A DNA stretch of 64,000 bases from SB25 sp029560875 (lineage in GTDB: Bacteria; Bacteroidota; Bacteroidia; Bacteroidales; Tenuifilaceae): contig DAOOPM010000008.1 in assembly GCA_035388225.1 (NCBI GenBank), positions 75,335 through 139,334 on the forward strand. The letters are read 5' to 3'. Numbering within the stretch: position 1 is the first letter of the stretch; every line of letters starts with the position of its first letter. A model generated the notes under the pieces. The model searched no databases, had not been told where the DNA came from, and saw only the letters and a list, made by a program, of their open reading frames with translations. Shown one piece after another: positions 16,771 to 25,323 of this stretch. A program made the position numbers and the translations under genes.

Positions 16771-18897
16771 CTAACTCTCCCCCAGACTCATCTCCAAAAA
16801 CACAGTACTTCCCGGAGCAACCTTGGTTCCTGCCTGAATGGATTGTGAGCGAACAGAGCCTCTGCCCTGAAACTTAACCCTTAACCCAGTATTCTCGAGC
16901 AGGAATAATGCATCCTTTAATCCCATTCCAACTACATTTGGAACGGTTTTCTTGGATACGTTCAGTTTCTTCAACTCAACCTTAACGCTATCGCGCTCGG
17001 TGGTAACCCAATCGGCCTTTTTATCGACCTTCTCGAAAGGAATATCCAGCTCATCGAGCACCTCAGCCAAGGCCTCCCTGCTACTCGATTTAGCCTGAGG
17101 TATCTCCTTCAAATCTCCACTATCGTCAACCTCGCGGAACCACTCAGGGCTGGTGGCGTAAACCTTATCGGATATCTCCTTAAAAATTGGGCCTGCCACT
17201 AGGTTTCCATAGTACACGCTATTGGAGGGCGAGTTAACCACCACAATGCAGGAGTACTTGGGGTCGTCGGCTGGGAAATACCCTGCAAACGATGCTGAGT
17301 AGCTAATTCTCCCTCCGTGCTTATAACCCTTTGTTCCCTTTGCAACCTGGGCTGTACCTGTTTTTCCTGCAATTTTATATCGAGGATTTTTTAGGTTCAT
17401 AGCGGTACCCTGCTCCACAACACCCTCAAGCACCTCCTTAACCTTACGGAGTGTTGACCTTGAGCAAATTGATGTAGATATTACCTCGGGTGAAAATGAT
17501 TGAACCACCTGTCCGCGCCTTACCAGCGATTTCACTAAACGTGGCTTAACCATTCGGCCATTGTTTGCAATGGCGTTGTAGAACGTAAGAATTTGAAGCG
17601 GTGTAAGCTTAAGTTCGTAACCAATACTCATCATCGGTAACGACATCCCCGACCAATACTTATCGCCCGGATACTTAATGTAAGGTGCAACCTCGCCCGG
17701 AATGGAAATATTTAGGGGTTGATTCAACTTCATCGCGTAAATCCTGTCAATAAAATCGCGTTCGCGTCCTTTGTAATACCTATTCACCAGTTTAACCACA
17801 CCAACATTCGACGAAACCTCAAAAACCTCCTTCACCGATATCTTTCCGTGGCCCTCCTCCTTGGAGTCGACAATTGTTCTATCGTAAATCTTATACTTTC
17901 CGTTTCCAGTATTAACGGTATCTTCCAGTTCCATCCGGCCATCCTCAAGTAGCGCAATCAGGGTTGGGATTTTCATTGTTGAACCCGGCTCTGTACTTTC
18001 GCCAATGGCGTAGTTGTACATCTCGGAGTAGGAGCCATCGTCCTCGCGCTTAAGGTTGGCTATGGCCTTGATATCGCCAGTGGCAACCTCCATCAGAATT
18101 GCACAGCCGTGCTCGGCGTTGTGCATATCCAACTGCTTACGCAATGCAGCCTCGGCAACATCCTGTAGTTCCACATCAATGGTAGTAACAACATCGGCGC
18201 CATCCTCGGCATCAATCTGGTCCATACTCTTCACCTCAACCCAGCTATTTCCAGGAATGCGCTGATGCACCCTAAGTCCAGCCTTGCCCTTTAGGGCGTA
18301 ATCGAAAGCACCCTCAATACCCACAGAAACGCCGCCCTCGTTAACCGTTCCAATGGTACGCGCTGCCATTGTTGCGTGAGGCAGAATGCGCTTATTGCTT
18401 TGCACAGGGATAAATCCACCCTTATTCTCGCCTAAGCGGAACAACGGGAATTTCTTGATTTGCTGTAACTCTATGTAATTCACCTTGCGAGGTGCAACTG
18501 GGTAGAAACGCTTATTTTTTGCCAAACGGCGGGCATTGGTCAATTCGGATTTGTAGGCATACTTGGACCTATCCCTAAAAAAGTTCGACAGACAAATTGC
18601 CAACGAGTCGATATTGGCATTAAAAACAGAATCGGTAACACCACCAGCAAGCAAATCCATTCTTAAATCGAAATAGGGAATTGATGTGGCCAGAACCCGT
18701 CCATCGGCAGCGCAAATATCGCCCCGATTAGGAGTTACAATGATATCCTTATAGGTAATAACCTTAGCCTTTGCACGCCACTTATGCCCCTCAACAAACT
18801 GTATGTAGATAATTTTAGCAATAATGCCTAACCCCAGCAGCACGAAAAATACGTACACTACTGCAATTCGGGTTAATATTTCTTTTTTTAGTGACAT
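16771..18897 (-). CDS. ftsI: Septal transpeptidase FtsI (class B PBP) with PASTA domain
   Basis: Cross-links septal peptidoglycan with FtsW. 708 residues. One N-terminal transmembrane helix (about residues 8-30) is followed by a PBP dimerisation domain (TIGTVNEGGVSVGIEGAFDY). The transpeptidase domain has SxxK in TEPGSTMKIPT, SxN in VSSNVGVVKL and KTG in IAGKTGTAQVAKG. The C-terminus carries a single PASTA domain starting VPNVVGMGLKDALFLLENTG. The PASTA-bearing form is common in Bacteroidota. It lies 125 nt downstream of the ftsL-like gene. Confidence 0.96.
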   Translation of the reverse strand: MSLKKEILTRIAVVYVFFVLLGLGIIAKIIYIQFVEGHKWRAKAKVITYKDIIVTPNRGDICAADGRVLATSIPYFDLRMDLLAGGVTDSVFNANIDSLAICLSNFFRDRSKYAYKSELTNARRLAKNKRFYPVAPRKVNYIELQQIKKFPLFRLGENKGGFIPVQSNKRILPHATMAARTIGTVNEGGVSVGIEGAFDYALKGKAGLRVHQRIPGNSWVEVKSMDQIDAEDGADVVTTIDVELQDVAEAALRKQLDMHNAEHGCAILMEVATGDIKAIANLKREDDGSYSEMYNYAIGESTEPGSTMKIPTLIALLEDGRMELEDTVNTGNGKYKIYDRTIVDSKEEGHGKISVKEVFEVSSNVGVVKLVNRYYKGRERDFIDRIYAMKLNQPLNISIPGEVAPYIKYPGDKYWSGMSLPMMSIGYELKLTPLQILTFYNAIANNGRMVKPRLVKSLVRRGQVVQSFSPEVISTSICSRSTLRKVKEVLEGVVEQGTAMNLKNPRYKIAGKTGTAQVAKGTKGYKHGGRISYSASFAGYFPADDPKYSCIVVVNSPSNSVYYGNLVAGPIFKEISDKVYATSPEWFREVDDSGDLKEIPQAKSSSREALAEVLDELDIPFEKVDKKADWVTTERDSVKVELKKLNVSKKTVPNVVGMGLKDALFLLENTGLRVKFQGRGSVRSQSIQAGTKVAPGSTVFLEMSLGES

Positions 18898-19022
18898 TTT
18901 GCTTAGTTGATTATTTTTAATGAGCTCGCAAAATACGCTCGGTTCTTGTTCGTTTTGGGTTCAGTTATTTTTTTAATTCATCATTACTAATTCAGAGTTC
19001 CTTGTTCGATATTCGAACTCTC

Positions 19023-19400
19023 CTACTTTATCTTTTTAGGTGGAACTGTCGATTCCTTTAACTCCAACCCCTTCTCCTCAACCAGTTTAACCACCTCCGA
19101 TTGCTTGCTGATAAACATCAACTCCGCCGCGGTGGTGATTGACTCGGCACGTAAATTCTTGAGTTCAGTTTTCACCTTTTGGTCCCTGCGCATCAACTTA
19201 TCGTACCGGTAATGATTTGCAATGTAAATAACCGCTAGGAACACCAAGAACAGCACATAGGGTAGTTGTGCCGAAATATTCTCGTGTGTAAGAATATTTC
19301 CGCTGAGGAAATCCTTCACCTTAACGCCCTTTTTATCCTTGGGCTTGGGTGGCTGCTGCTCCTCGATAAACTCAACCGGTTGCTCGCTAATCTCACTCAT
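19023..19400 (-). CDS. ftsL: FtsL-like division protein
   Basis: 125 residues: a Pro/Lys-rich cytoplasmic N-terminus, a transmembrane helix at about residues 46-64 (LPYVLFLVFLAVIYIANHY), then a periplasmic heptad-like region (KLMRRDQKVKTELKNLRAES). This is the FtsL topology. Primary sequence is poorly conserved in this family, so the assignment rests on topology and on the position between rsmH and ftsI. It overlaps the end of rsmH by 4 nt (ATGA), indicating translational coupling. Confidence 0.82.
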   Translation of the reverse strand: MSEISEQPVEFIEEQQPPKPKDKKGVKVKDFLSGNILTHENISAQLPYVLFLVFLAVIYIANHYRYDKLMRRDQKVKTELKNLRAESITTAAELMFISKQSEVVKLVEEKGLELKESTVPPKKIK

Positions 19401-20296
19401 AGTTTACATCCTATCCTAAGTTTTGCGCTACGCGCTCTGCTATTGCGTTCCAACTCCTCGTCGGTTGGAATAATTACCTTACGGTTAATCTGCTCAAAGG
19501 GCACTGTGCGATTTCCCATAAAATCGGGATTATCGTCGCCCTCAAAATTTCCGTTGCGGAAATAGTTCTTCACCAACCTGTCCTCCAACGAGTGGTACGA
19601 TATAATCACCAATCGTCCGTCCTTCACCAAGCACCTCTCCGCGTTCAGAATCATGCTTTTTAGCACATCCAACTCGTGGTTCACCTCAATGCGAATTGCC
19701 TGAAAAACCTGAGCCAGCGTTTTGTTCTGAATCTTCTGTGGAATCATCGGCTTAAGTAGCTCGGCCAAATCCTCCACGGTTTCAATCGGCCTATTTGAAC
19801 GCTCGCGGCAAATTGCGTTGGCAAAGCGTTTAGCCTCGTTCAACTCGCCGTAAAGCCTAAAAATCTTCATTAAATCTTCCGCCTCGTAGTTATTCACCAC
19901 GGTTTTGGCCGAAAGCGATGCGCGCCTATTCATACGCATATCAAGCGGCCCCTCAAAACGGAACGAAAAACCACGCTCGGGGCTATCCAAGTGGAACGAC
20001 GACACGCCCAAATCGGCCAGAATGCCATCCACCTTATCGACGCCGTGATACCTGAGAAAATTTCGGAAATACTTGAAATTGCTGCGGATAAGCATAAAGC
20101 GCTTATCGTCTATTGCGTTTGCCAAAGCATCCTCGTCCTGGTCAAAAGCAAACAACCGCCCCTGGCGGTTAAGTTTTTCCATAATAAGGCGGGAATGGCC
20201 ACCCCCACCAAAGGTGAGGTCTACATAAGTTCCGTTGGGCTTAATGTTTAAGCCCTCTATGCTTTCGGCAAGCAATACTGGTACGTGGTAGGCCAT
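19397..20296 (-). CDS. rsmH: 16S rRNA (cytosine-1402-N4) methyltransferase RsmH
   Basis: Methylates C1402 of 16S rRNA at the decoding centre with S-adenosylmethionine. 299 residues. The start MAYHVPVLLAESIEGL and SAM-binding DLTFGGGGHSRLIM are typical. GILADLGVSSFHLDSPERGF and the C-terminal VISYHSLEDRLVKNYF are family hallmarks. The start codon overlaps the mraZ stop by one base, and the stop overlaps the ftsL start by 4 nt, so mraZ-rsmH-ftsL form a tight unit. Confidence 0.97.
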   Translation of the reverse strand: MAYHVPVLLAESIEGLNIKPNGTYVDLTFGGGGHSRLIMEKLNRQGRLFAFDQDEDALANAIDDKRFMLIRSNFKYFRNFLRYHGVDKVDGILADLGVSSFHLDSPERGFSFRFEGPLDMRMNRRASLSAKTVVNNYEAEDLMKIFRLYGELNEAKRFANAICRERSNRPIETVEDLAELLKPMIPQKIQNKTLAQVFQAIRIEVNHELDVLKSMILNAERCLVKDGRLVIISYHSLEDRLVKNYFRNGNFEGDDNPDFMGNRTVPFEQINRKVIIPTDEELERNSRARSAKLRIGCKL

Positions 20297-20760
20297 TACT
20301 CATCCTTTATAATTGTTGATCCCAAAATCTTATCGGCCAGGCTTGCAAAATCGCCCGATGGCATTTGTGCGCCGTCATACTTACTCTTTGCCCAAATCTC
20401 AATTTTGCCGTTCATACCAGCAAACACCACATCCTTTTCAATGCCAACCATTTCGAGCAAGCGCTTGGAGAAAAGCAAACGACCACTGGTATCGAGCGAT
20501 ACCTCGGCGGTTCCACGGTAAAACTCGCGTAGGAACTGGTTGTGCTCCTTGTTGTAAGGATTGGTATTCTTGCGAATTAGGGCATTTTGGCGCTCCCACT
20601 CCTCCATAGGGAAGAGCACCAAGCACTCCTCATAAATATCCTTCTTCACCACGAACCGATCGGGCGCAGCAGATGTAATCTGCTTGCGCAACGCCGAGGG
20701 GAAGAGTACACGACCCTTCTCGTCAACTTTGCAATCGTAATCGCCAATGAATGAGGACAT
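20296..20760 (-). CDS. mraZ: Transcriptional regulator MraZ
   Basis: First gene of the dcw cluster. A DNA-binding protein with two AbrB-like SpoVT/MraZ repeats that in E. coli represses its own operon. 154 residues. The first repeat begins GDYDCKVDEKGRVLFPSALR, the second GTAEVSLDTSGRLLFSKRLL; both contain the (D)xxGR signature. Upstream are three TGGGN-like boxes with 10-nt spacing, the known MraZ target layout, so autoregulation is likely. Confidence 0.96.
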   Translation of the reverse strand: MSSFIGDYDCKVDEKGRVLFPSALRKQITSAAPDRFVVKKDIYEECLVLFPMEEWERQNALIRKNTNPYNKEHNQFLREFYRGTAEVSLDTSGRLLFSKRLLEMVGIEKDVVFAGMNGKIEIWAKSKYDGAQMPSGDFASLADKILGSTIIKDE

Positions 20761-20765
20761 TTTTC

Positions 20766-20785
20766 TACCAATTTTTCAATTGGTA
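20766..20785 (-). promoter_or_regulatory. Hairpin immediately upstream of mraZ start
   Basis: Perfect inverted repeat TACCAATT / AATTGGTA (8-bp arms, 4-nt loop) in the mraZ leader. Only five bases (GAAAA in mRNA sense) separate it from the ATG. It could affect ribosome access or act as a protein-binding palindrome. Function unproven. Confidence 0.55.
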
Positions 20786-20801
20786 AAAATATATAGAAAT
20801 T

Positions 20802-20826
20802 TTCCACTTTCACCCACTTATTCCCA
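20802..20826 (-). promoter_or_regulatory. MraZ operator: three TGGGN-like boxes
   Basis: Reading the minus strand: TGGGA (20826-20822), TGGGT (20816-20812) and TGGAA (20806-20802), each separated by 5 nt, so the period is exactly one helical turn. MraZ of E. coli and related bacteria binds direct TGGGN repeats with 5-nt spacers in the mraZ leader. The third box has one G replaced by A. Confidence 0.8.
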
Positions 20827-20918
20827 CTTTTTTACAAATTGTTAATAACTTTTCGGCAAAAAGCGGGTTGAGAATGTGGTGTTTAGCAGATAAACAGAGC
20901 TCTACACACGTGTTGGTG

Positions 20919-20926
20919 CAAAGATA
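20919..20926 (-). promoter_or_regulatory. Probable dcw promoter, -7 box TATCTTTG
   Basis: Minus-strand TATCTTTG fits the Bacteroidota -7 consensus TAnnTTTG. No clean TTTG is seen 18-20 nt further upstream; there is only a T-run. The transcript would have a leader of about 150 nt containing the MraZ boxes and the hairpin. Confidence 0.5.
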
Positions 20927-20941
20927 GTGGGTTGTGGCGGA

Positions 20942-20964
20942 TGTTGAAAAAGTAGTTTTCAACA
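20942..20964. promoter_or_regulatory. Palindrome upstream of dcw promoter box
   Basis: Perfect 9-bp inverted repeat TGTTGAAAA / TTTTCAACA with a 5-nt centre (AGTAG), 16 nt upstream of the TATCTTTG box, at about -33 on the minus strand. Placement over a promoter suggests a binding site for a dimeric regulator. It is not followed by a T-tract on either strand, so a terminator is less likely. Confidence 0.45.
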
Positions 20965-21221
20965 ATGGTGGGAGTGAACGCAATGTTCAAGCACTCTTAG
21001 CCCAGAGTTTAAGTTCAGGCTTTTTAGTGGTTTGTAGTACAGATTCGCTAATTTTTAATGCCTTGTTAATAAATGACATATATTACAGTTGCATCTGAAA
21101 CAACATTTGATTAATCAATTAAATACATGTAAAGTTTTCAATTGAAAGCGACAAAATATTCAAATGCAATCAAACATATTTGAATATTATAATAAGAAAG
21201 TTTTTTTCCATTTTTTGTTTA

Positions 21222-21229
21222 TATTTTTG
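21222..21229 (+). promoter_or_regulatory. Candidate promoter box TATTTTTG
   Basis: Fits TAnnTTTG and lies 35 nt upstream of the ATG at 21264. Upstream sequence is T-rich with no clear TTTG at the right distance. The rest of the 503-nt gap (20761-21263) holds the dcw leader and promoter elements, and AT-rich sequence without a recognisable gene between about 20990 and 21200. Confidence 0.4.
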
Positions 21230-21263
21230 TCGGTTCATATAGGCTTTATAAAAAAGAATATCT

Positions 21264-23453
21264 ATGAAGAGAATATTGATTTTTATCTTTGTTATAGCAT
21301 CTCCTTTATTGCTAATTGGACAACAATTATACCTGGATGCAACAATACTAAAGGATTTAAATATTCTAAAAATCTCAACGATTGATAATAAAATTTGGTT
21401 GTTATCCAAAGAAAACGATGCTGTTAAACTTTATGAAGTAGACGAGACTTACGATTCAATTAATATCGTAAATGCTAATGGATTTATTTTATCACCAAGC
21501 ATAAAATTTATAGCAGCAGGAAAAGACAACTCTTGCTATATAAGTGATGGGGAAAAAATATATAAGTATTCAAATGGTTCAATCGCTAAAGTTGTCTTAT
21601 ATAATAATCAAAACAAAATGGATATCAGATCTATCATTGGAAAAGGAGATCAAATCTATTTTAATGATGACAAAAACCTATATATAATAGACAACAACAC
21701 TGTTAAGAAAGTGACAGACTTTACTGATCAACTTGGTGCTGTTGGTGCGGATCATGAAATTCTTAGAATAAATTCAGGCAATGCCTATTACTCTGCAGCA
21801 ATAAAATACGACGGCAAACTTTACTTTTACACCTTCAATTCTTATCAGCGGTATGCAACCTCCATTAACTTATCCGTAAACACAGTTAATGATTTGGTAT
21901 TTAGTACCTTTTATCCTGACAAATACGTATGTTTTTCTAGCGGAGATAGTTTATACTATGTGAGCCTACTTTCATGGCCTTACATAGCTAACAAGTTAAA
22001 AACAAAGGTCAATCATATAATTGGAGGTTTTGAGTATAAGATTGCAACTGCAGGAGATTCATGTCTAACAATATATGGCTGGAACTTCCAAAATGAATAT
22101 AGTTTCAACTTAGGAGCACATATTAATGGTATTGAAGCAAAAGATGGCAATGTTTTATGGGTATCAACAACTAAAGGGTTATTTAGGTTTGTAGACAAAG
22201 CCAATATTTTCTTTCAAAATAACAGGGTGGCTTATTGTTTAAATACAAATGTTCCGCTAAGAGTTTTAAATAACATGAAAAGTTATCAGTGGCAAAAAGA
22301 TGTTGTAGATATTGAGAATGCAAATAGTTTTGAGTATGTGGTTTCGGACACAGGTAATTATAGGGTAATTACTCAGGCATATTACCAATGGAATCACAAA
22401 GATACTAGCAATGTTATAAGTTACTATGAGAACAAAAACGTGGAGGGTGTTATAATAACAACAGATAACAAAGAATTTTGCGAAGGGGAAAATGCTCATA
22501 TTTCTGTTCTAGGCAATAATTTAAAATCCTATAAGTGGTATAATAATGACCTAGAACTAAAAGATGAAACAGCCGATTATATTGATGTCTACACCAGTGG
22601 ATCATATAAATGCTTGATGGAAAATTGTAATGGATATTCGAATTATTCTAACTCAATCAACATAGTGGTGCATGAACTTCCCAATCCAAATATTTACACT
22701 CTTAACAATAATCCTTTCTGCGGGAAAGATTCCCTTTTTGTGGAATGTTCAACACATTTGAGTAGATACTTTTGGTATTTTAAGGAAAATGGTGAAGGTA
22801 GTTGGCAATATATAAAGGGGGGGAGAAGTGAAAAACCCAGAATAAGCATATTTAAAGAGGGCGAACTTAAACTTTTTCTTCAAGATGATTATGGTTGTTC
22901 TAGTGAGTCATCAACAATTTATTGTAAACCATTGCCTAATCCATTTGTAATGATTGTTCAGGATGCTAATGCACTTGTTGCTCAACCATATTTGGAGTTT
23001 GGTGGCAATAGGTTATATGAATCAAATCTTCAGAATTATCAATGGTTCATAAATAATCAAATATTACCAGCCGAGGTTGGTGAAACAATTATTCCTTTAT
23101 TAAATGGAAACTATTCTGTTCGTGTGACTGATGAGAATGGATGTGTTAATATATCAGAGAATTATCCATTTTATGCAACTAAACTTGATTATGAGATTGT
23201 TTCAAACAATATTGCTGTTTATCCAACAATCTGTTCGACCCATTTAAATGTTGTGGTTAAAGCATCGGTTTTTGTTGAAGCATTAAAGGTTTTTGATATA
23301 AATGGTAGATTAGTTGATTTAAAAATATACAAAGGCTTTACTGAAAATGAGGATAAGCTTGATGTGTCTTATCTTTCTGATGGTTTTTATTTGTTAAATA
23401 TCAAAACAAACATAGGGAACTTCAAATTCAAGTTTATAAAGCGAGGCAGATGA
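21264..23453 (+). CDS. Large secreted protein with T9SS C-terminal sorting domain
   Basis: 729 residues. Signal peptide MKRILIFIFVIASPLLLIGQ. The N-terminal half has propeller-like repeats of short strands (NGIEAKDGNVLWVSTTKGLF resembles a Reg_prop blade). The middle has two or three Ig/PKD-like modules beginning near NVPLRVLNNMKSYQWQKD, with recurring YxWxxN motifs (YKWYNNDLELKD, YQWFINNQILPA). The C-terminal about 75 residues (AVYPTICSTHLNVVVKASVF, then VFDINGRLVD and LSDGFYLLNI) match a type A T9SS sorting domain, so export to the surface or medium is predicted. The start of the next gene overlaps its stop by 4 nt. The ligand or enzyme activity is unknown. Base composition is clearly more A+T-rich than the dcw genes. 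Confidence 0.75.
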   Translation: MKRILIFIFVIASPLLLIGQQLYLDATILKDLNILKISTIDNKIWLLSKENDAVKLYEVDETYDSINIVNANGFILSPSIKFIAAGKDNSCYISDGEKIYKYSNGSIAKVVLYNNQNKMDIRSIIGKGDQIYFNDDKNLYIIDNNTVKKVTDFTDQLGAVGADHEILRINSGNAYYSAAIKYDGKLYFYTFNSYQRYATSINLSVNTVNDLVFSTFYPDKYVCFSSGDSLYYVSLLSWPYIANKLKTKVNHIIGGFEYKIATAGDSCLTIYGWNFQNEYSFNLGAHINGIEAKDGNVLWVSTTKGLFRFVDKANIFFQNNRVAYCLNTNVPLRVLNNMKSYQWQKDVVDIENANSFEYVVSDTGNYRVITQAYYQWNHKDTSNVISYYENKNVEGVIITTDNKEFCEGENAHISVLGNNLKSYKWYNNDLELKDETADYIDVYTSGSYKCLMENCNGYSNYSNSINIVVHELPNPNIYTLNNNPFCGKDSLFVECSTHLSRYFWYFKENGEGSWQYIKGGRSEKPRISIFKEGELKLFLQDDYGCSSESSTIYCKPLPNPFVMIVQDANALVAQPYLEFGGNRLYESNLQNYQWFINNQILPAEVGETIIPLLNGNYSVRVTDENGCVNISENYPFYATKLDYEIVSNNIAVYPTICSTHLNVVVKASVFVEALKVFDINGRLVDLKIYKGFTENEDKLDVSYLSDGFYLLNIKTNIGNFKFKFIKRGR

Positions 23454-24241
23454 AGAAAATACTATTTTTTATTATATGTGTAACACTTTTTGGGTGTTCA
23501 AAGGATTTTAATGATATAGAAAATTATTACGATTCAAGGATAAAAATTAATTTTTATATCAATGGCTTTACAGGAATGAGGCATGGTGTTTGGGTTTATC
23601 TCTCAGAGAAAGATATGCTGGATGATAATTGGCATACTCAAATCGCTTTGTTTGATTCAAGTTCTACAATTTCGATCCCCAAAGATATTGATGGTTTTTG
23701 GATTAAATGTATGAAAATGGAGCGAGATTTTACTTATGAGAAAGTTCAGCAGTTTAAGTTGCCTAGCCACAAAGATGACATACTTCCGACTTATAGACTT
23801 AATCTGGTTGCAGATGTTAGAAAAACATGCTTTCAGATTAATAGGATTATAATGCAATCATATTCAGTTCCTTCAAAGAAAATTGTGGGAGGAAGTCTTT
23901 ATAGTGGGTATATTGTCGATGAGTGGGATGACAACTTAGCAGATGATCTTTCATCTAGCAAGCCCGATATTTATGTTACAATTGAAGATATTTATAAGTC
24001 GTCAGTTTTCGGCTACGTTGACTATCCTTATATTGATGCGCTCATTTTTGAGCCAATCAATGTTGTTGTTGATAAAGATTCCTACTTTAAGGTAAAATTG
24101 ATGGACTATGACTTTAATGTTAGTTCAGATGATTTTATAGATTCTTGCACTGTTGCATTTCCAACATTTCCAAACGATTATTATTACCCTGTGAAGAAAC
24201 TACATTATAGAAATTTTTTAATTGAGATTGAGTGGCTATGA
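23450..24241 (+). CDS. Hypothetical lipoprotein of the T9SS-cargo cassette
   Basis: 263 residues. Signal and lipobox MKKILFFIICVTLFGCSKDF put the lipidated Cys at about residue 16. The rest is soluble and beta-rich, with no recognised domain; IYVTIEDIYKSSVFGYVDYP is in the middle. ATGA overlap with the upstream T9SS cargo gene and again with the downstream barrel gene shows a coupled operon. By analogy with other Bacteroidota units it may help the secreted protein attach or interact with the outer membrane, but no function can be assigned from sequence. Confidence 0.65.
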   Translation: MKKILFFIICVTLFGCSKDFNDIENYYDSRIKINFYINGFTGMRHGVWVYLSEKDMLDDNWHTQIALFDSSSTISIPKDIDGFWIKCMKMERDFTYEKVQQFKLPSHKDDILPTYRLNLVADVRKTCFQINRIIMQSYSVPSKKIVGGSLYSGYIVDEWDDNLADDLSSSKPDIYVTIEDIYKSSVFGYVDYPYIDALIFEPINVVVDKDSYFKVKLMDYDFNVSSDDFIDSCTVAFPTFPNDYYYPVKKLHYRNFLIEIEWL

Positions 24242-24933
24242 GAAATATACTGTTGGTTTTATTTGTTTTGATAGGTTGTTCGGTTCATTCACAAAACGAA
24301 AAGCAATTTGATGAGTTGTTTTTATCCGGGGGGGTTAATTTTGGAAGAGTTAAAAAGTATATTCCTATTAAAATTGGAGAAAACAATTTGATACAACCAG
24401 TTTTTTTTGAAAATTTTTATGATAGATCAATTTTTTCAATTAATTACATGAAAAAAGTTAAGTCAATTCATACGTTTGGAATTGGACTTAGTTATAGGAA
24501 TGCTCAAAAATATAATTATAGTGAGCAGATTTCGAATAGATTCAGGAATGCTTCTTTTTCTATGTATGGTCTTTCTTTTACTTACTCAAGAAAAGTGTTT
24601 GAACTGAATAAATTTCAGTTTTATGTTGCACTTTCTCCTGTGTTAAATTATGCAATACTTGATATAGGCGCTAATGATTATTATATTAAATCCAAGTCTG
24701 AAGAAACAAATGTTGATTTGATATATGTGGAGGGATTTGAGACGATTGCGGAGGAAAGAACTATTTTGCCTGAAGTTAAGTGTATGTTAATGTGCAAATT
24801 TGGTTTAGGTAACAATGTGTCATTTTTTTCCTCTTTCGGAACGGATTCTTTTATAGTTCGATCAGATGTTGCCCCTGAAAAATATTCGCTAATGTTTCTG
24901 CTTGATTTTGGGATTTCCATAGTTTTGCAATAA
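24238..24933 (+). CDS. Predicted outer-membrane beta-barrel protein
   Basis: 231 residues from ATG 24238, which overlaps the previous stop (ATGA); a GTG six bases earlier is possible. Signal peptide MRNILLVLFVLIGCSVHSQ. VLIGC could be read as a lipobox, but SQ-N suggests ordinary cleavage. Alternating strands (FLSGGVNFGRV, HTFGIGLSYRNA, SFSMYGLSFTYSRKVF, FQFYVALSPVLNYA, SLMFLLDFGISIVLQ) resemble an 8- or 10-stranded barrel, with an aromatic/aliphatic C-terminal end. Last gene of the three-gene cassette. No specific family recognised. Confidence 0.6.
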   Translation: MRNILLVLFVLIGCSVHSQNEKQFDELFLSGGVNFGRVKKYIPIKIGENNLIQPVFFENFYDRSIFSINYMKKVKSIHTFGIGLSYRNAQKYNYSEQISNRFRNASFSMYGLSFTYSRKVFELNKFQFYVALSPVLNYAILDIGANDYYIKSKSEETNVDLIYVEGFETIAEERTILPEVKCMLMCKFGLGNNVSFFSSFGTDSFIVRSDVAPEKYSLMFLLDFGISIVLQ

Positions 24934-25323
24934 TAGCAAATTTAGCATATTGATTTAGGTATCACTATAGTTCTTTTGCTTTTGGTGTCAGAATTAGAGC
25001 AAAGAAATAGCATTAAATAAAACCATGAGCAAATAAGATTAGAGAAAAAGATCTGAAACCTCTCTGCATCCATTTTCGTATAAATACTTGAACGCTTAGG
25101 CAGTGTTCATGTATGTTTTAAAATGGCATTAACGCAATCCATTTTAACAGAAAAGGGCGCCAACAACGCCCTTATTCTTTTATAGTATCAACCCTAAAAT
25201 TTTTGATACCGCAGTTTATAGTTGGCAAAGATTGTAATTACTTGTAAAGCAATAGAAATTTCAATTATGTCTGGATTCGTAGTTGTAAAAATTATAACTT
25301 TATACAACTAATAGAACCTAGAT
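24934..25323. other. Intergenic region with three consecutive hairpins
   Basis: 390 nt without a gene. Inverted repeats lie at 25118-25147 (TTAAAATGG / CCATTTTAA, 12-nt loop), 25153-25173 (AAGGGCG / CGCCCTT) and 25185-25209 (GTATCAA / TTGATAC). The first 180 nt are AT-rich without a clear promoter. The region could hold the end of the cassette transcript, a small RNA, or a decayed gene. No tRNA was recognised. Confidence 0.5.
25153..25181 (+). terminator. Intrinsic terminator
   Basis: GC-rich stem AAGGGCG (25153-25159) / CGCCCTT (25167-25173), loop CCAACAA, followed by ATTCTTTT. It lies 220 nt after the last cassette stop codon, so it would end a long 3' UTR or an independent short transcript. 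The complementary strand also ends in a T-rich run. Confidence 0.65.
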
